64,000 bases of DNA from Pannonibacter sp051860505 (GTDB taxonomy: Bacteria > Pseudomonadota > Alphaproteobacteria > Rhizobiales > Stappiaceae): positions 16,323 to 80,322 of the forward strand of contig NZ_JBHYDX010000022.1 of the NCBI RefSeq assembly GCF_051860505.1. The letters are read 5' to 3'. Both the position numbers and the translations under genes were made by a program. This document shows, piece after piece, positions 8,754-17,077 of this stretch. The stretch's first letter is position 1. Each line of letters begins with the position of its first letter. A model generated the notes under the pieces. It was not told where the DNA came from, did not search any database, and was given only the letters and a program-made list of their open reading frames with translations.

Positions 8754-9880
8754 TGCGGTTTGCCGTTACCTACCGCATCTTCGCCGCAAGCGAGGCCGAG
8801 GCGCGCCAGCGCGCCGAAGCCATCGCGCTGGAGCAGACCGTGGAAGTCCCCCGCGATGTGGTGCCGGAAGGCTATATCGCCGACGAGATCCTCGGCCGGA
8901 TCGAGGAGATCGGCCGCGAGAGCGATACAACGTTCCGGGCCGTCGTCAGCTACAGCCCGGACAGCGCCGGTTTCGAGATCGCCCAGTTCTTCAACGTGAT
9001 CTTCGGCAATTCGTCGATCCAGCGCGGACTGAAGGTCATCGACATCGCTCTCGGCGAGACGATGCAGGCCCGCCATCCCGGGCCGCGCTTCGGCATCGAG
9101 GGTATCCGCCGGCTGGCAGGACGGCCGAAGGGCGGTCTGATCGCCCCCGTGCTGAAGCCGCAGGGCCTTAAGTCCGATGCACTGGCCCGCATCGCCTATC
9201 TCTGCGCCAAGGGCGGGGCCGACATTGTCAAGGAAGACCACGGCATCATGGACCAGCCGATGGCTCCCTTCCGCGAACGTGTCGAGAAGACAGCCGTAGC
9301 CCTGGCTCGTGCGGAGGAGGAGACCGGCCGCAAGGCGCTCTATTTCCCCTCGCTGGCCGGCGTGCCGCAGGAACTGGACGCAAACATCCGCTTTGCCCGG
9401 GACGCAGGCGCCGATGGCATCCTGATCATGCCAGGCCTGCTCGGCTTCGGCATCGCCGCCCGGATCGCCGCCGACGCGCGGCTCGCCATGCCGGTCATGA
9501 CCCATCCGAGCTTCCTCGGGCCTTATGTCCTGTCGCCCGACACCGGCTTCACCCATGCCATGATGTTCGGCACGCTGCAGCGCATCGCCGGCTCGGACAT
9601 TTCCGTGTTCCCCAATGTCGGCGGCCGCTTCGGCTTCACCGTGGCCGAATGCCAGTCGATCGCCGACGCCTGCCGCTCCACGTCCGGCCCCGGCCTGCCC
9701 ATGCTGCCGAGCCCCGGCGGCGGTATGAGCGTGGAGCGCGCCGGCGAGATGGCCCGCATGTACGGCAGCGATGTGGTCTATCTCCTCGGCGGCAGCCTCC
9801 TGCGCCTCGGCGACGACATCGGCACCGGCATCACCGCCATGCGCCAGGCGCTGGACGCGGTCGAGCGGGAAAACGGTTGA
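8753..9880 (+). CDS. RubisCO-like protein (type IV RLP)
   Basis: 375 residues related to the large subunit of RubisCO but shorter (RubisCO is about 460-475). The Lys of KPQG (K135; RubisCO KPK) and the carbamylatable Lys (K160) are kept. The metal-ligand triad Lys-x-Asp-Glu is KEDH here (K160, D162, H163), so the last acidic ligand is replaced by His. The loop-6 Lys needed for carboxylation is absent: the corresponding segment reads PNVGGRFGF (287-295). Phosphate-binding Gly clusters remain (PSPGGG 319-324, LLGG 344-347). It is therefore not a CO2-fixing enzyme but an enolase, isomerase or decarboxylase acting on a phosphorylated sugar, as in methionine salvage or apionate catabolism. Overlaps the transketolase gene by one base. 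Confidence 0.92.
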   Translation: MRFAVTYRIFAASEAEARQRAEAIALEQTVEVPRDVVPEGYIADEILGRIEEIGRESDTTFRAVVSYSPDSAGFEIAQFFNVIFGNSSIQRGLKVIDIALGETMQARHPGPRFGIEGIRRLAGRPKGGLIAPVLKPQGLKSDALARIAYLCAKGGADIVKEDHGIMDQPMAPFRERVEKTAVALARAEEETGRKALYFPSLAGVPQELDANIRFARDAGADGILIMPGLLGFGIAARIAADARLAMPVMTHPSFLGPYVLSPDTGFTHAMMFGTLQRIAGSDISVFPNVGGRFGFTVAECQSIADACRSTSGPGLPMLPSPGGGMSVERAGEMARMYGSDVVYLLGGSLLRLGDDIGTGITAMRQALDAVERENG

Positions 9881-9895
9881 ACTCAGGCACAAGCC

Positions 9896-9916
9896 AACCT
9901 ATAATTTTTATAGGTA
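9896..9916. promoter_or_regulatory. Palindrome at the promoter of the toxin-antitoxin-like pair
   Basis: The sequence reads AACCTATA-N5-TATAGGTA, an inverted repeat matching at 7 of 8 positions per arm, and it covers a TATAAT-like box at 9900-9905. It starts 13 bases upstream of the DUF4258 gene. Antitoxins with HTH domains usually repress their own operon through such palindromes (MqsA sites have an AACCT...AGGTT shape), so this is probably the autoregulatory operator. Confidence 0.5.
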
Positions 9917-9928
9917 GGATATACGAAG

Positions 9929-10243
9929 GTGAACTTGACCTCCTCTGGCTCAACTGTACCGGAGCACCTGTCCCGGCAGCAGGCGAAAAATGAGACCAAA
10001 CGGCTTGCAGAGGCTGGGCAAGTTACCTTTACCAGGCATGTTTTAGAGCGTGGCGTCGAGCGGAACATTTCGACTTCACAAATTCTGGCATGCCTGATCA
10101 AGGGACAGGTAGTGACCGACCCCTGGCTGTCCGATAGAGGACATTTCAGGTTTGACATGGTTCGACGCCAGCATGGCGAGGAATTGACCCTTGCCATTGC
10201 CTTGGACTTCGAGCGGGATGTGATCGTTATTACTGCCTACTGA
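9929..10243 (+). CDS. DUF4258-family putative toxin
   Basis: 104 residues from GTG 9929. The central part FTRHVLERGVERNISTSQIL (about 35-54) followed by a strand-rich C-terminus ending in LDFERDVIVITAY is typical of DUF4258, a small domain often found as the toxin partner of an HTH antitoxin and thought to adopt an MqsR/RelE-like fold. It precedes the HTH gene by 29 bases, the toxin-first order known from mqsRA. It is AT-richer than its neighbours and interrupts the sugar regulon. A weak ribosome site and the GTG start fit low translation. Toxicity is inferred, not shown. Confidence 0.72.
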   Translation: MNLTSSGSTVPEHLSRQQAKNETKRLAEAGQVTFTRHVLERGVERNISTSQILACLIKGQVVTDPWLSDRGHFRFDMVRRQHGEELTLAIALDFERDVIVITAY

Positions 10244-10272
10244 GTGCGAACCATAATATCGGAGTGCACGCA

Positions 10273-10725
10273 ATGAGTTATCATTACAAGGCGAGCGGGC
10301 TCGATAACGTCATTCTGGTGAATGGCTACCGGATCGAACAGGATCCTGACTTTGGTGAGACTGTCCACATCGAAGACATTCACGGTCTGCACAGAGCCAT
10401 TGCCAGGCAGCTGACCTCGCTCCCTCGTCCCCTGACAGGGGCGGAGTTCCGCTTTCTGCGGACGGCCCTTGATATGTCTCAGCAAGCCCTCGCGATCTGG
10501 CTTGGCTCCAGTGAACAGAACATTCGCAACTGGGAAGTAAAGGGCCGTGCGATCCATGTTGCTAACCAGCCGGCAGACAGATTGCTACGCGTGCTTGTGC
10601 TGTCCCGCCTTTTCAAGAATGACGATGTCGGGCAACTGCTAGAACAGCTTTCCTGTGTACAGAACAAGGCTGACGAACCATTGGAACTCAGACATGCTCG
10701 CGACAACTGGCTCGCTGCTGCCTGA
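10273..10725 (+). CDS. HTH-domain putative antitoxin/transcriptional repressor
   Basis: 150 residues. ATG 10273 has GGAG eight bases upstream, better than the GTG at 10264 that would overlap that site. The C-terminal half contains an XRE/MqsA-like helix-turn-helix (MSQQALAIWLGSSEQNIRNW, about residues 72-91). The N-terminal part (VNGYRIEQDPDFGETVHIED) is a strand-rich region that may bind the toxin; it lacks the Zn cysteines of MqsA. Likely neutralises the DUF4258 protein and represses the pair through the palindrome at 9896-9916. A strong terminator follows 26 bases after the stop. Confidence 0.75.
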   Translation: MSYHYKASGLDNVILVNGYRIEQDPDFGETVHIEDIHGLHRAIARQLTSLPRPLTGAEFRFLRTALDMSQQALAIWLGSSEQNIRNWEVKGRAIHVANQPADRLLRVLVLSRLFKNDDVGQLLEQLSCVQNKADEPLELRHARDNWLAAA

Positions 10726-10751
10726 TCTCAAATCCGAAACTGGAACCACAA

Positions 10752-10781
10752 AAAGCCGGAGCGTGTGACCGCTCCGGCTTT
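10752..10781. terminator. Bidirectional intrinsic terminator between convergent antitoxin and rbsB-like genes
   Basis: A perfect 12-bp stem (AAAGCCGGAGCG / CGCTCCGGCTTT) with a 6-base loop. A-rich bases on the left and T-rich bases on the right let it stop transcription from both directions, as expected between two genes that end 80 bases apart. Confidence 0.88.
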
Positions 10782-10804
10782 GTTTCTATCTGCCTGACCG
10801 GCGA

Positions 10805-11842
10805 TCAGCGCTTCGGCAGGGGCATCCAGGCCGGGACGGCGACATCGGCATGGGCGAAGGCGGGCAGCTTGGCGCCCAGTTCCTCCATGTTCTTGATGTC
10901 GAGCTCGTTGAGCATCTTCTGGGTGATCAGGGTCGGCGGCACGATGACGCTGCGGCCCGGATCTTCACCCGCGAGAAGCTGTGCAAGCGCACGGACGGAG
11001 ACTTCGCCCACGACAGCCGGGTTGGTGGCGGCGGTGGCCTTCCAGGCAGAGCCCGCCTCGCGCATGGCGGCGATGTCGGAGGTGGAAACATCCGCCGAGT
11101 AGATCGACACCTGACCGGACATGCCGGCTTCATCGACGGCGATCTTCACGCCCTTGGCGAATTCGTCGTAAGGGGCGAAGACAACGTTGATGCCCGGGTT
11201 GGCCGACAGCACCGAACGGGCCTGGTTGGCGACCGAGTTGGCAATCGGGTTGTCGAGTGTGCCGAATTCGGCGACCTGCTTGATCCCCGGGTTTGCTGCC
11301 TTGACGGCCTTCCAGGTCTCGTCGCGGCGATCGAGCGGGGCAATGCCCGGAACGTAGACATAGCCGGCGGTCCAGGTGGTGCCGTTGTCGGCAATCGCCT
11401 GCTCCAGCGCGAGACGGGAAAGGTCGCGGTCGGACTGCTCGATCTGCGGGATCTTCGGGTTCTCGACATTCACATCGAAGGCGACGACCTTGATGCCGGC
11501 ATCGACTGCGCGCTGTGCGGCGGCCTGCATGGACTCGGTCAGGCCGTGCTGGATGATGATGCCGTCAACACCAAGGGCAATGGCCTGGTCAACCATGTCC
11601 GCCTGCAGCGCGGCATCCTGGCGGCTGTCCAGAACGCGCAGGTCAACGCCAAGCGCGGCAGCCTGCTTCTCGACGCCGGACAGATAGGCCTGGAAGAAGT
11701 CGCCAGTGGAGAGATAGCGCACCAGCGCGATCTTGACCTCGGCCGGCTTGTCGAAGGGCTTCGGCATCTCGGCGGCAAAGGCGAGACCCGGGACCATCGC
11801 CACTGTGGCGGCAAGGGCCGTGAAGAGACGTCTGGTAATCAT
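10805..11842 (-). CDS. Ribose-type sugar ABC importer, periplasmic binding protein
   Basis: 345 residues; signal peptide MITRRLFTALAATVAMVPGLAFA with cleavage after residue 23. It belongs to the Peripla_BP_4 (RbsB-like, CUT2) family: YLSGVEKQAAALGVDLRVLDS, ALGVDGIIIQHGL and the hinge region NVVFAPYDEFAKGVKIAV. It is the last gene of the leftward operon ATPase-permease-binding protein, 33 bases after the permease. The ligand is probably a free pentose or a modified pentose, as the cluster encodes a sugar kinase (mtnK-like) to phosphorylate it after entry. The exact ligand cannot be read from the sequence. Confidence 0.9.
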   Translation of the reverse strand: MITRRLFTALAATVAMVPGLAFAAEMPKPFDKPAEVKIALVRYLSTGDFFQAYLSGVEKQAAALGVDLRVLDSRQDAALQADMVDQAIALGVDGIIIQHGLTESMQAAAQRAVDAGIKVVAFDVNVENPKIPQIEQSDRDLSRLALEQAIADNGTTWTAGYVYVPGIAPLDRRDETWKAVKAANPGIKQVAEFGTLDNPIANSVANQARSVLSANPGINVVFAPYDEFAKGVKIAVDEAGMSGQVSIYSADVSTSDIAAMREAGSAWKATAATNPAVVGEVSVRALAQLLAGEDPGRSVIVPPTLITQKMLNELDIKNMEELGAKLPAFAHADVAVPAWMPLPKR

Positions 11843-11875
11843 GATTCCTCCCGTTGCTGTTTTATATAGTCCACG

Positions 11876-12895
11876 TCAGCCGCGCGCCCGTCCCCCTCGG
11901 CCGGACAGCGCGAAAGTGAAGACAAGGGCGATGACGAGCACGCCGCCCTTGATGAAGTCCTGGGTGTAGTAAGGCGCGTTCATCATCGTCAGGCCCTGCA
12001 AAAGGATGCCGACAAAGAGCGCGCCGATGGCCGTGCCGAAGGCATTCGGCTTGGAGGCGCCGAGCACGGCAAAGCCGATGAGCGCGGCAGCGACAGAATC
12101 AAGCAGAAGGTTGTTGCCGGAAGCCACGTCACCACGCCCGAGACGGGCGGCCAGCAGCACGCCGCCGAAGGAGGCCAGCGTGCCGGAGATCATGTAGGCC
12201 GCGATCTTGTAGCCGTTGACATTGGCCCCGGCGAGACCGGCTGCCTTGGCATTGGAGCCGATGGCATACATCAGCCGGCCATGCCGGGTCAGTTCCAGGA
12301 ACACCCAGACGCCGATAGCGATGAGCACGAGGAATACCACCGACAGTGGCACGAGGTTGGGCAGAATGAAGTCGAGCCGGTGGCGGCCAAGCATCAAAAA
12401 GCCTTCCGAGAAGACGCCGCTCGCCGTCGTGCCGTCCGGCAGGCTCATGCCGGTGGAGATGGAACGGCCTTCGGTCGGGATGCGCTGCAGGCCGACGAGC
12501 AGGAACATCATGCCGAGCGTCGCCAGAAGGTCCGGCACCTTCATCTTGACGATGAGAATGCCATTGACGAGGCCGACGAGCAGCCCCATGCCGAGACACA
12601 GCGCGACGGCCGATGCAGCGTCCAACTGCCAGACGACCATGGCATAGGCGGACAGCATCAGGGACGAGGTTGCCACAGCACCAATCGACAGGTCAAAGCC
12701 GCCGACGACCAGCGTGGCGGTGACGCCGAGCGCCAGGATGCCCGTGATTGCTACCGACTGCAGGATGAAGACGGCGCTGTGCGGCGAAAGAAACCCTTCC
12801 GCCATCACGCCAAAATAGGCGATCAGCCCGACCATCAGGGCCAGGAACCCATATTTGATGGCGAAATCAATCGCGTTCGGGGAACCACTCTGCAT
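11876..12895 (-). CDS. Ribose-type sugar ABC importer, permease
   Basis: 339 residues from ATG 12895, one base after the ATPase stop; longer frames overlap the ATPase gene and are rejected. RbsC-like (BPD_transp_2) with about nine or ten hydrophobic segments and the typical GVTATLVVGGFDLSIGAVA stretch (about 60-78) and AYMISGTLASFGGVLLAARL. CUT2 systems use a single permease type with one double-domain ATPase, consistent with this three-gene set. Confidence 0.9.
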   Translation of the reverse strand: MQSGSPNAIDFAIKYGFLALMVGLIAYFGVMAEGFLSPHSAVFILQSVAITGILALGVTATLVVGGFDLSIGAVATSSLMLSAYAMVVWQLDAASAVALCLGMGLLVGLVNGILIVKMKVPDLLATLGMMFLLVGLQRIPTEGRSISTGMSLPDGTTASGVFSEGFLMLGRHRLDFILPNLVPLSVVFLVLIAIGVWVFLELTRHGRLMYAIGSNAKAAGLAGANVNGYKIAAYMISGTLASFGGVLLAARLGRGDVASGNNLLLDSVAAALIGFAVLGASKPNAFGTAIGALFVGILLQGLTMMNAPYYTQDFIKGGVLVIALVFTFALSGRGGRARG

Positions 12896-12896
12896 C

Positions 12897-14408
12897 TTAC
12901 TGTCCTGCTGCGCTCTGGGGCGATGCATCGACCACCTGGGCCATGATCGCGGAGACGTCGATGTTTTCGTTGCGGTGTTCGCCAACGATGGAATGTTCAC
13001 TCATCACCAGCACCCGGTCGGCAATCTCCAGCGCCTCGTCCAGTTCGGCGACGAAGACAACGGTGGCGCGGGTGGCCGCCGTTTCGCGGATCTTGTGACC
13101 GATGTCGCGCCGTGCCTGGATGTCGACGCCCTGGAACGGCTCATCGAGCAGCAGGAGCCGCGAGGCCTCGGCCATCCAGCGGGCAACCATCACCTTCTGC
13201 TGGTTGCCGCCCGACAGGGTGCCGATGCCGTCGGTGGGCGACTGGCAGACGACGCCCATCTCGGAAATCATCCGCCACGTCGTGGCAAGCTCGGACGCGC
13301 CGCGCACGAACTGGGCCGTGCTGTGGCGCTTCAGGAACGGCAGCGTCAGATTGCGCAGGATGTCGAAGTCGGCAACGACCGCGTTGACCGGCCGGTCCTT
13401 GGGCGACAGGAACACACCGGCATCGATGGCCGCGCGCGGACTTGCCGGGCGATGCGGCTTGCCATCCAGCCGGACCTCGCCGGAGACTGCCGCGCCGGTG
13501 CCGAACAGCACGGAGGCAAACTCCGATTTTCCAGCGCCGACCAGACCTGTGATCGCCACGACCTCATTGGCATGGCAGGTCAGGGAGAACGGTCTTGCTC
13601 CAGGCCGCAGCACCAGATCGCGCACCTCGAGCACAGGCAGACCGGGTTGCGGGATGGTGATATCGACCTCGGTGATCTCGTGACCGAGCATTGCCCGCAC
13701 GGCGCCGGAATAGTCGAGTTCCGGACCTTCAAAGACACCGGAAATGCGGCCATCGCGCATCGAAACGATCCGGTCGGCGAGGCGTCGGATGTCCGACATG
13801 CGATGCGAGATGTAAAGAATGGCAACGCCCCGGGCGCGCAGGCTGTCGATGAGATCGAACAGCCGCGAGGCCTCGGCGGCGGACAGCGACGATGTCGGCT
13901 CGTCCAGGATCAGAAGGCGCGGCTGATGCGCCATGGCGCGGGCGATGGAAACCAGCTGCCGGTCCGCCAGTGACAGGCCGGCGACCGGACGGCTGACGTC
14001 AATGGTGAGACCGACGGCGGCAGCGATCTCGCGCGCCCGGGCCCGCATCTTGCGGCCATTCAGGAAGACGCCGCCACCGCTTGCCAGACCATCCAGCAAC
14101 AGGTTGGAGGCCACATCGAGATCCGGCACGACGCCGTCATTGATGTTCTGGTGGACCGTGACGATACCGGCCCTGAGCGCCTCGGACGGCGTCTCGGGCT
14201 TGAAAGGCTGGCCAGCCAGGGTCACGCTGCCGCTGTCGGCCGCATGCACCCCGCACAAGATCTTCACGAGCGTCGATTTTCCGGCCCCGTTCGCTCCCAT
14301 CAGAACGGTTACCTGTCCACCGGACAGGTCCAGATCGACCCCGCGCAGCACCTGGTTCCGGCCAAATGCTTTGCACAGGCCAGCCAGGCGGATTGCCTGA
14401 TCACTCAC
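12897..14408 (-). CDS. Ribose-type sugar ABC importer, double ATP-binding protein
   Basis: 503 residues with two fused ABC domains, as in RbsA/XylG. The first has Walker A GANGAGKST (about 37-45), Walker B LLILDEPTSSLS; its signature region reads LSLADRQ. The second has GLVGAGKSE (about 288-296), signature LSGGNQQ and LLLDEPFQGVDI, the usual asymmetric pattern of CUT2 ATPases. First gene of the leftward transporter operon; its start is 49 bases from the palindrome at 14457-14474, which it shares with the divergent mtnK operon. Confidence 0.92.
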   Translation of the reverse strand: MSDQAIRLAGLCKAFGRNQVLRGVDLDLSGGQVTVLMGANGAGKSTLVKILCGVHAADSGSVTLAGQPFKPETPSEALRAGIVTVHQNINDGVVPDLDVASNLLLDGLASGGGVFLNGRKMRARAREIAAAVGLTIDVSRPVAGLSLADRQLVSIARAMAHQPRLLILDEPTSSLSAAEASRLFDLIDSLRARGVAILYISHRMSDIRRLADRIVSMRDGRISGVFEGPELDYSGAVRAMLGHEITEVDITIPQPGLPVLEVRDLVLRPGARPFSLTCHANEVVAITGLVGAGKSEFASVLFGTGAAVSGEVRLDGKPHRPASPRAAIDAGVFLSPKDRPVNAVVADFDILRNLTLPFLKRHSTAQFVRGASELATTWRMISEMGVVCQSPTDGIGTLSGGNQQKVMVARWMAEASRLLLLDEPFQGVDIQARRDIGHKIRETAATRATVVFVAELDEALEIADRVLVMSEHSIVGEHRNENIDVSAIMAQVVDASPQSAAGQ

Positions 14409-14456
14409 AGTGTATTCTCCTCCACTGGGAACAGGCTACGTCCGGAAGCTTTCATA

Positions 14457-14474
14457 TGTCAATATGATTTGACA
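14457..14474. promoter_or_regulatory. Palindromic operator TGTCAA-N6-TTGACA between transporter and mtnK operons
   Basis: Second exact copy of the 18-base palindrome seen at 6742-6759, with identical half-sites and spacer length but a different spacer sequence (TATGAT here, TTGCAT there). It sits in the 159-base divergent gap, so one bound regulator could control both operons. Confidence 0.7.
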
Positions 14475-14567
14475 ATTGCATTAGAAGCCGATTTCCTGCA
14501 TCGCATCAAACACTCAAGCGGCACGCCGCAATGGTACATAGCGCAAGTCGCACAAGGGAGGAGACCT

Positions 14568-15833
14568 GTGACGGACAGCACCTACAAGGCCCTGGAGCCA
14601 GCGACCCTCGCCGACCGGCTGGGCAGCATTCCCGCCATCCGCGAGCGCACGGGCGATCCGGCACGGTGGTCCGTGCGGGAAGTCGGTGACGGCAACCTGA
14701 ACCTCGTCTTCATCATCGACGGACCGGACGGCAGCCTGATCGTCAAGCAGGCGCTGCCTTACGTGCGCCTCGTCGGGGAAAGCTGGCCGCTGCCGCTGAA
14801 GCGCGCCTTTTTCGAGTATAACGCCCTGATCCGTCAGGCGGAACGCGATCCCGGCAGCGTGCCGGAGATCTATCATTTCGACGAGGCGCAGGCGCTGATC
14901 GTGATGGAGTTCCTGACCCCGCACGTCATCCTGCGCAAGAGCCTGATGGAAGGGCGGACGCATCCTGATCTCGGCAAGGTGCTGGGCGAATTCTGCGCCC
15001 GCACCCTGTTCCGTGGGTCGGACCTGTCGATGCCGACCGCCCGGCGCAAGGCGGATCTGGCGCTGTTTGCCGGCAATGTCGAGCTCTGCGACATCACCGA
15101 GAACCTCGTCTTCTCCGATCCCTATTTCGCCGCCCCGCTCAACCGCCACACCCCGGCGCTGGATCCGGTGGTGGCCATGCTCAGGGCCGACACGGATCTG
15201 AAGATCACCGCGCAGCATCTCAAGATGGCCTTTGCCAACAACGCCGAGACGCTGCTGCATGGCGACCTGCACACCGGCTCGGTGATGGTTTCGGACAGCG
15301 AGACCCGGGTGATCGATCCGGAGTTTGCCACTTATGGCCCGATGGGTTTCGACATCGGCATGCTGATCGCCAACTTCCTGATGGCCTATTTCGCCCAAGA
15401 AGGCCACGCCGAGGCCCCCGGCGCCCGCGCACAGTACAAGGAGTGGATCCTGTCCGTCGTCGACGCGATCTGGGCCCATTTCAGCGCCGAGTTCACCCGG
15501 CTGTGGCGGACGGAGCGCAGCGGCATGCTGTATCCGGCGAGCCTGTTCGAAGATCAGGGCCACGGACTTGCCGCCGAGAAGGCGCGTCTGGAGCGGCTGG
15601 CCGCCATCTGGCGCGACACGCTGGGCTTCTGCGGCATCGAGATACACCGCCGCACGCTGGGGCTCGCCCACATTGCCGAATATGACCGCATCGAGGACGA
15701 AGCGCTGCGCGCCGCCTGCGAGGCGCGGGGCCTGATGCTCGGCCGCGCGCTGGCCGTCGGCCGGGCAGAGATCACCTCCATGGCCGAGGTTCTGGATCTG
15801 GCGCGCAAGATCAACGGAGAGGACTACCTATGA
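14568..15833 (+). CDS. mtnK: S-methyl-5-thioribose kinase family protein
   Basis: 421 residues from GTG 14568, preceded by GGGAGGAG; the open frame extends much further upstream but crosses the shared operator. It matches MtnK in length and motifs: GDGNLNLVF (40-48), catalytic HGDLHTGS (231-238, Asp233) and metal-binding IDPEF (249-253). MtnK phosphorylates the anomeric OH of 5-methylthioribose; relatives act on 5-deoxyribose. Product would be the substrate of the mtnA-like isomerase encoded next (4-base overlap). Because an uptake system for a free sugar is linked, the kinase is probably catabolic rather than part of ordinary methionine salvage. Related pentose substrates remain possible. 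Confidence 0.88.
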   Translation: MTDSTYKALEPATLADRLGSIPAIRERTGDPARWSVREVGDGNLNLVFIIDGPDGSLIVKQALPYVRLVGESWPLPLKRAFFEYNALIRQAERDPGSVPEIYHFDEAQALIVMEFLTPHVILRKSLMEGRTHPDLGKVLGEFCARTLFRGSDLSMPTARRKADLALFAGNVELCDITENLVFSDPYFAAPLNRHTPALDPVVAMLRADTDLKITAQHLKMAFANNAETLLHGDLHTGSVMVSDSETRVIDPEFATYGPMGFDIGMLIANFLMAYFAQEGHAEAPGARAQYKEWILSVVDAIWAHFSAEFTRLWRTERSGMLYPASLFEDQGHGLAAEKARLERLAAIWRDTLGFCGIEIHRRTLGLAHIAEYDRIEDEALRAACEARGLMLGRALAVGRAEITSMAEVLDLARKINGEDYL

Positions 15834-16927
15834 AAATCGACGGCATCCATTACCGCTCGATCTGGCGCGAGCCGTCGGGCGAGATCCGCATCATCGACCA
15901 GCGCTGGCTGCCGCATGACCTCAGGATCGTGCCGCTGACCAACCGGGCCGAATTCGCCGTTGCCATCCGCGACATGTGGGTGCGCGGCGCGCCGCTGATC
16001 GGCGCCACGGCGGCCTATGGCGTCGCGGTCCACATGGCGGCGGATCCGTCAGACGCTTCGCTTGGCGAGACCTACGACATTCTCAACGAGACCCGTCCGA
16101 CCGCCATCAACCTGCGCTGGGCGCTGGACGAGATGATGAAGGTGCTGAAGCCGCTGAGCCCGGCCGCCCGTGCTGCGGCCGCCTTTGCCCGCGCGGCCGA
16201 GATCAGCGACGAGGACGTGGAGATGAACCGGCAGATCGGCCTCAACGGGCTCGAGATCATCCGCGACATCTCGCGCCGGAAAGGCGGCAGGCGCGTCAAC
16301 GTGCTCACCCATTGCAACGCCGGCTGGCCGGCGACGGTGGACTGGGGCACCGCCACCTCGCCGATCTATCACGCGGTCGAGGACGGCATCGACATCCATG
16401 TCTTCGTCGACGAGACGCGGCCGCGCAACCAGGGCGCCCAGCTGACCAGCTGGGAACTGAACAGCCACGGCGTGTCGCATGACCTCATCGTCGACAACGC
16501 CGGCGGCCACTTGATGCAGCATGGCGAGGTCGATCTCGTCATCGTCGGCACCGACCGCACCACGGCGCGCGGCGACGTCTGCAACAAGATCGGCACCTAT
16601 CTGAAGGCGCTGGCGGCCAAGGCCAATGGCGTGCCCTTCTACGTCGCCCTGCCCTCCCCGACCATCGACTGGACCGTCGTCGACGGCGTGAAGGAGATCC
16701 CGATCGAGGAGCGCAGCGGCGCGGAAGTGACCCATGTGCAGGGCCGCAGCGCGGACGGACGCATCCTGTCGGTGCAGATCTCGCCGACCGGCACCCCGGC
16801 CCGCAACCCGGCCTTCGACGTGACGCCGGCCGAACTCGTCACCGGGCTTATCACCGAACGCGGCATCTGCCCGGCCACCACGGAAGGCCTGGCGGCCATG
16901 TTCCCGGACCGGGCGGGCCGGCGCTGA
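15830..16927 (+). CDS. mtnA: S-methyl-5-thioribose-1-phosphate isomerase family protein (aldose-1-P to ketose-1-P)
   Basis: 365 residues, eIF2B/MtnA family. Catalytic Cys162 (LTHCNAG) and Asp242 (GTDRTTARGD) are in place, as are RGAPLIGATAAYGV (52-65), FVDETRPRNQGAQLTSWEL (192-210) and NKIGTY. The segment after the catalytic Cys, WPATVDWGTATSPIY, differs from the usual ALATVGYGTALGVIR type, hinting at a modified substrate pocket. It overlaps mtnK by four bases. The reaction would open a pentose-1-phosphate to a ribulose-1-phosphate, which can feed the aldolase/dehydrogenase fusion or the RLP of the same cluster. Confidence 0.88.
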   Translation: MKIDGIHYRSIWREPSGEIRIIDQRWLPHDLRIVPLTNRAEFAVAIRDMWVRGAPLIGATAAYGVAVHMAADPSDASLGETYDILNETRPTAINLRWALDEMMKVLKPLSPAARAAAAFARAAEISDEDVEMNRQIGLNGLEIIRDISRRKGGRRVNVLTHCNAGWPATVDWGTATSPIYHAVEDGIDIHVFVDETRPRNQGAQLTSWELNSHGVSHDLIVDNAGGHLMQHGEVDLVIVGTDRTTARGDVCNKIGTYLKALAAKANGVPFYVALPSPTIDWTVVDGVKEIPIEERSGAEVTHVQGRSADGRILSVQISPTGTPARNPAFDVTPAELVTGLITERGICPATTEGLAAMFPDRAGRR

Positions 16928-16941
16928 AGTAGATCTCCACT

Positions 16942-16966
16942 CTGTCCCGGCCTTGTGCCGGGACAG
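16942..16966. terminator. Perfect hairpin after mtnA, possible terminator or small palindromic repeat
   Basis: CTGTCCCGGC, loop CTTGT, GCCGGGACAG: a 10-bp GC-rich stem 14 bases after the mtnA stop. There is no T-run behind it, so it may act with Rho, stabilise the mRNA 3' end, or be a member of a genomic palindromic repeat family. Only one copy of this exact element was noticed in the window. Confidence 0.45.
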
Positions 16967-17077
16967 CGCGGTGGGAAATGCAGTGCCGCGTGTCTCCTTC
17001 CGACGAAGGCGAGGCGAGTGGAGCGCACGCACTTCGCGGACGCTCAGCATGACCGGACTAACGCGGGCGGGCTTCCC

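Noticed and set aside
8753..9880. Functional CO2-fixing RubisCO
   Set aside because: Loop-6 lysine is missing, the Glu metal ligand is His, and no small subunit or phosphoribulokinase is nearby.
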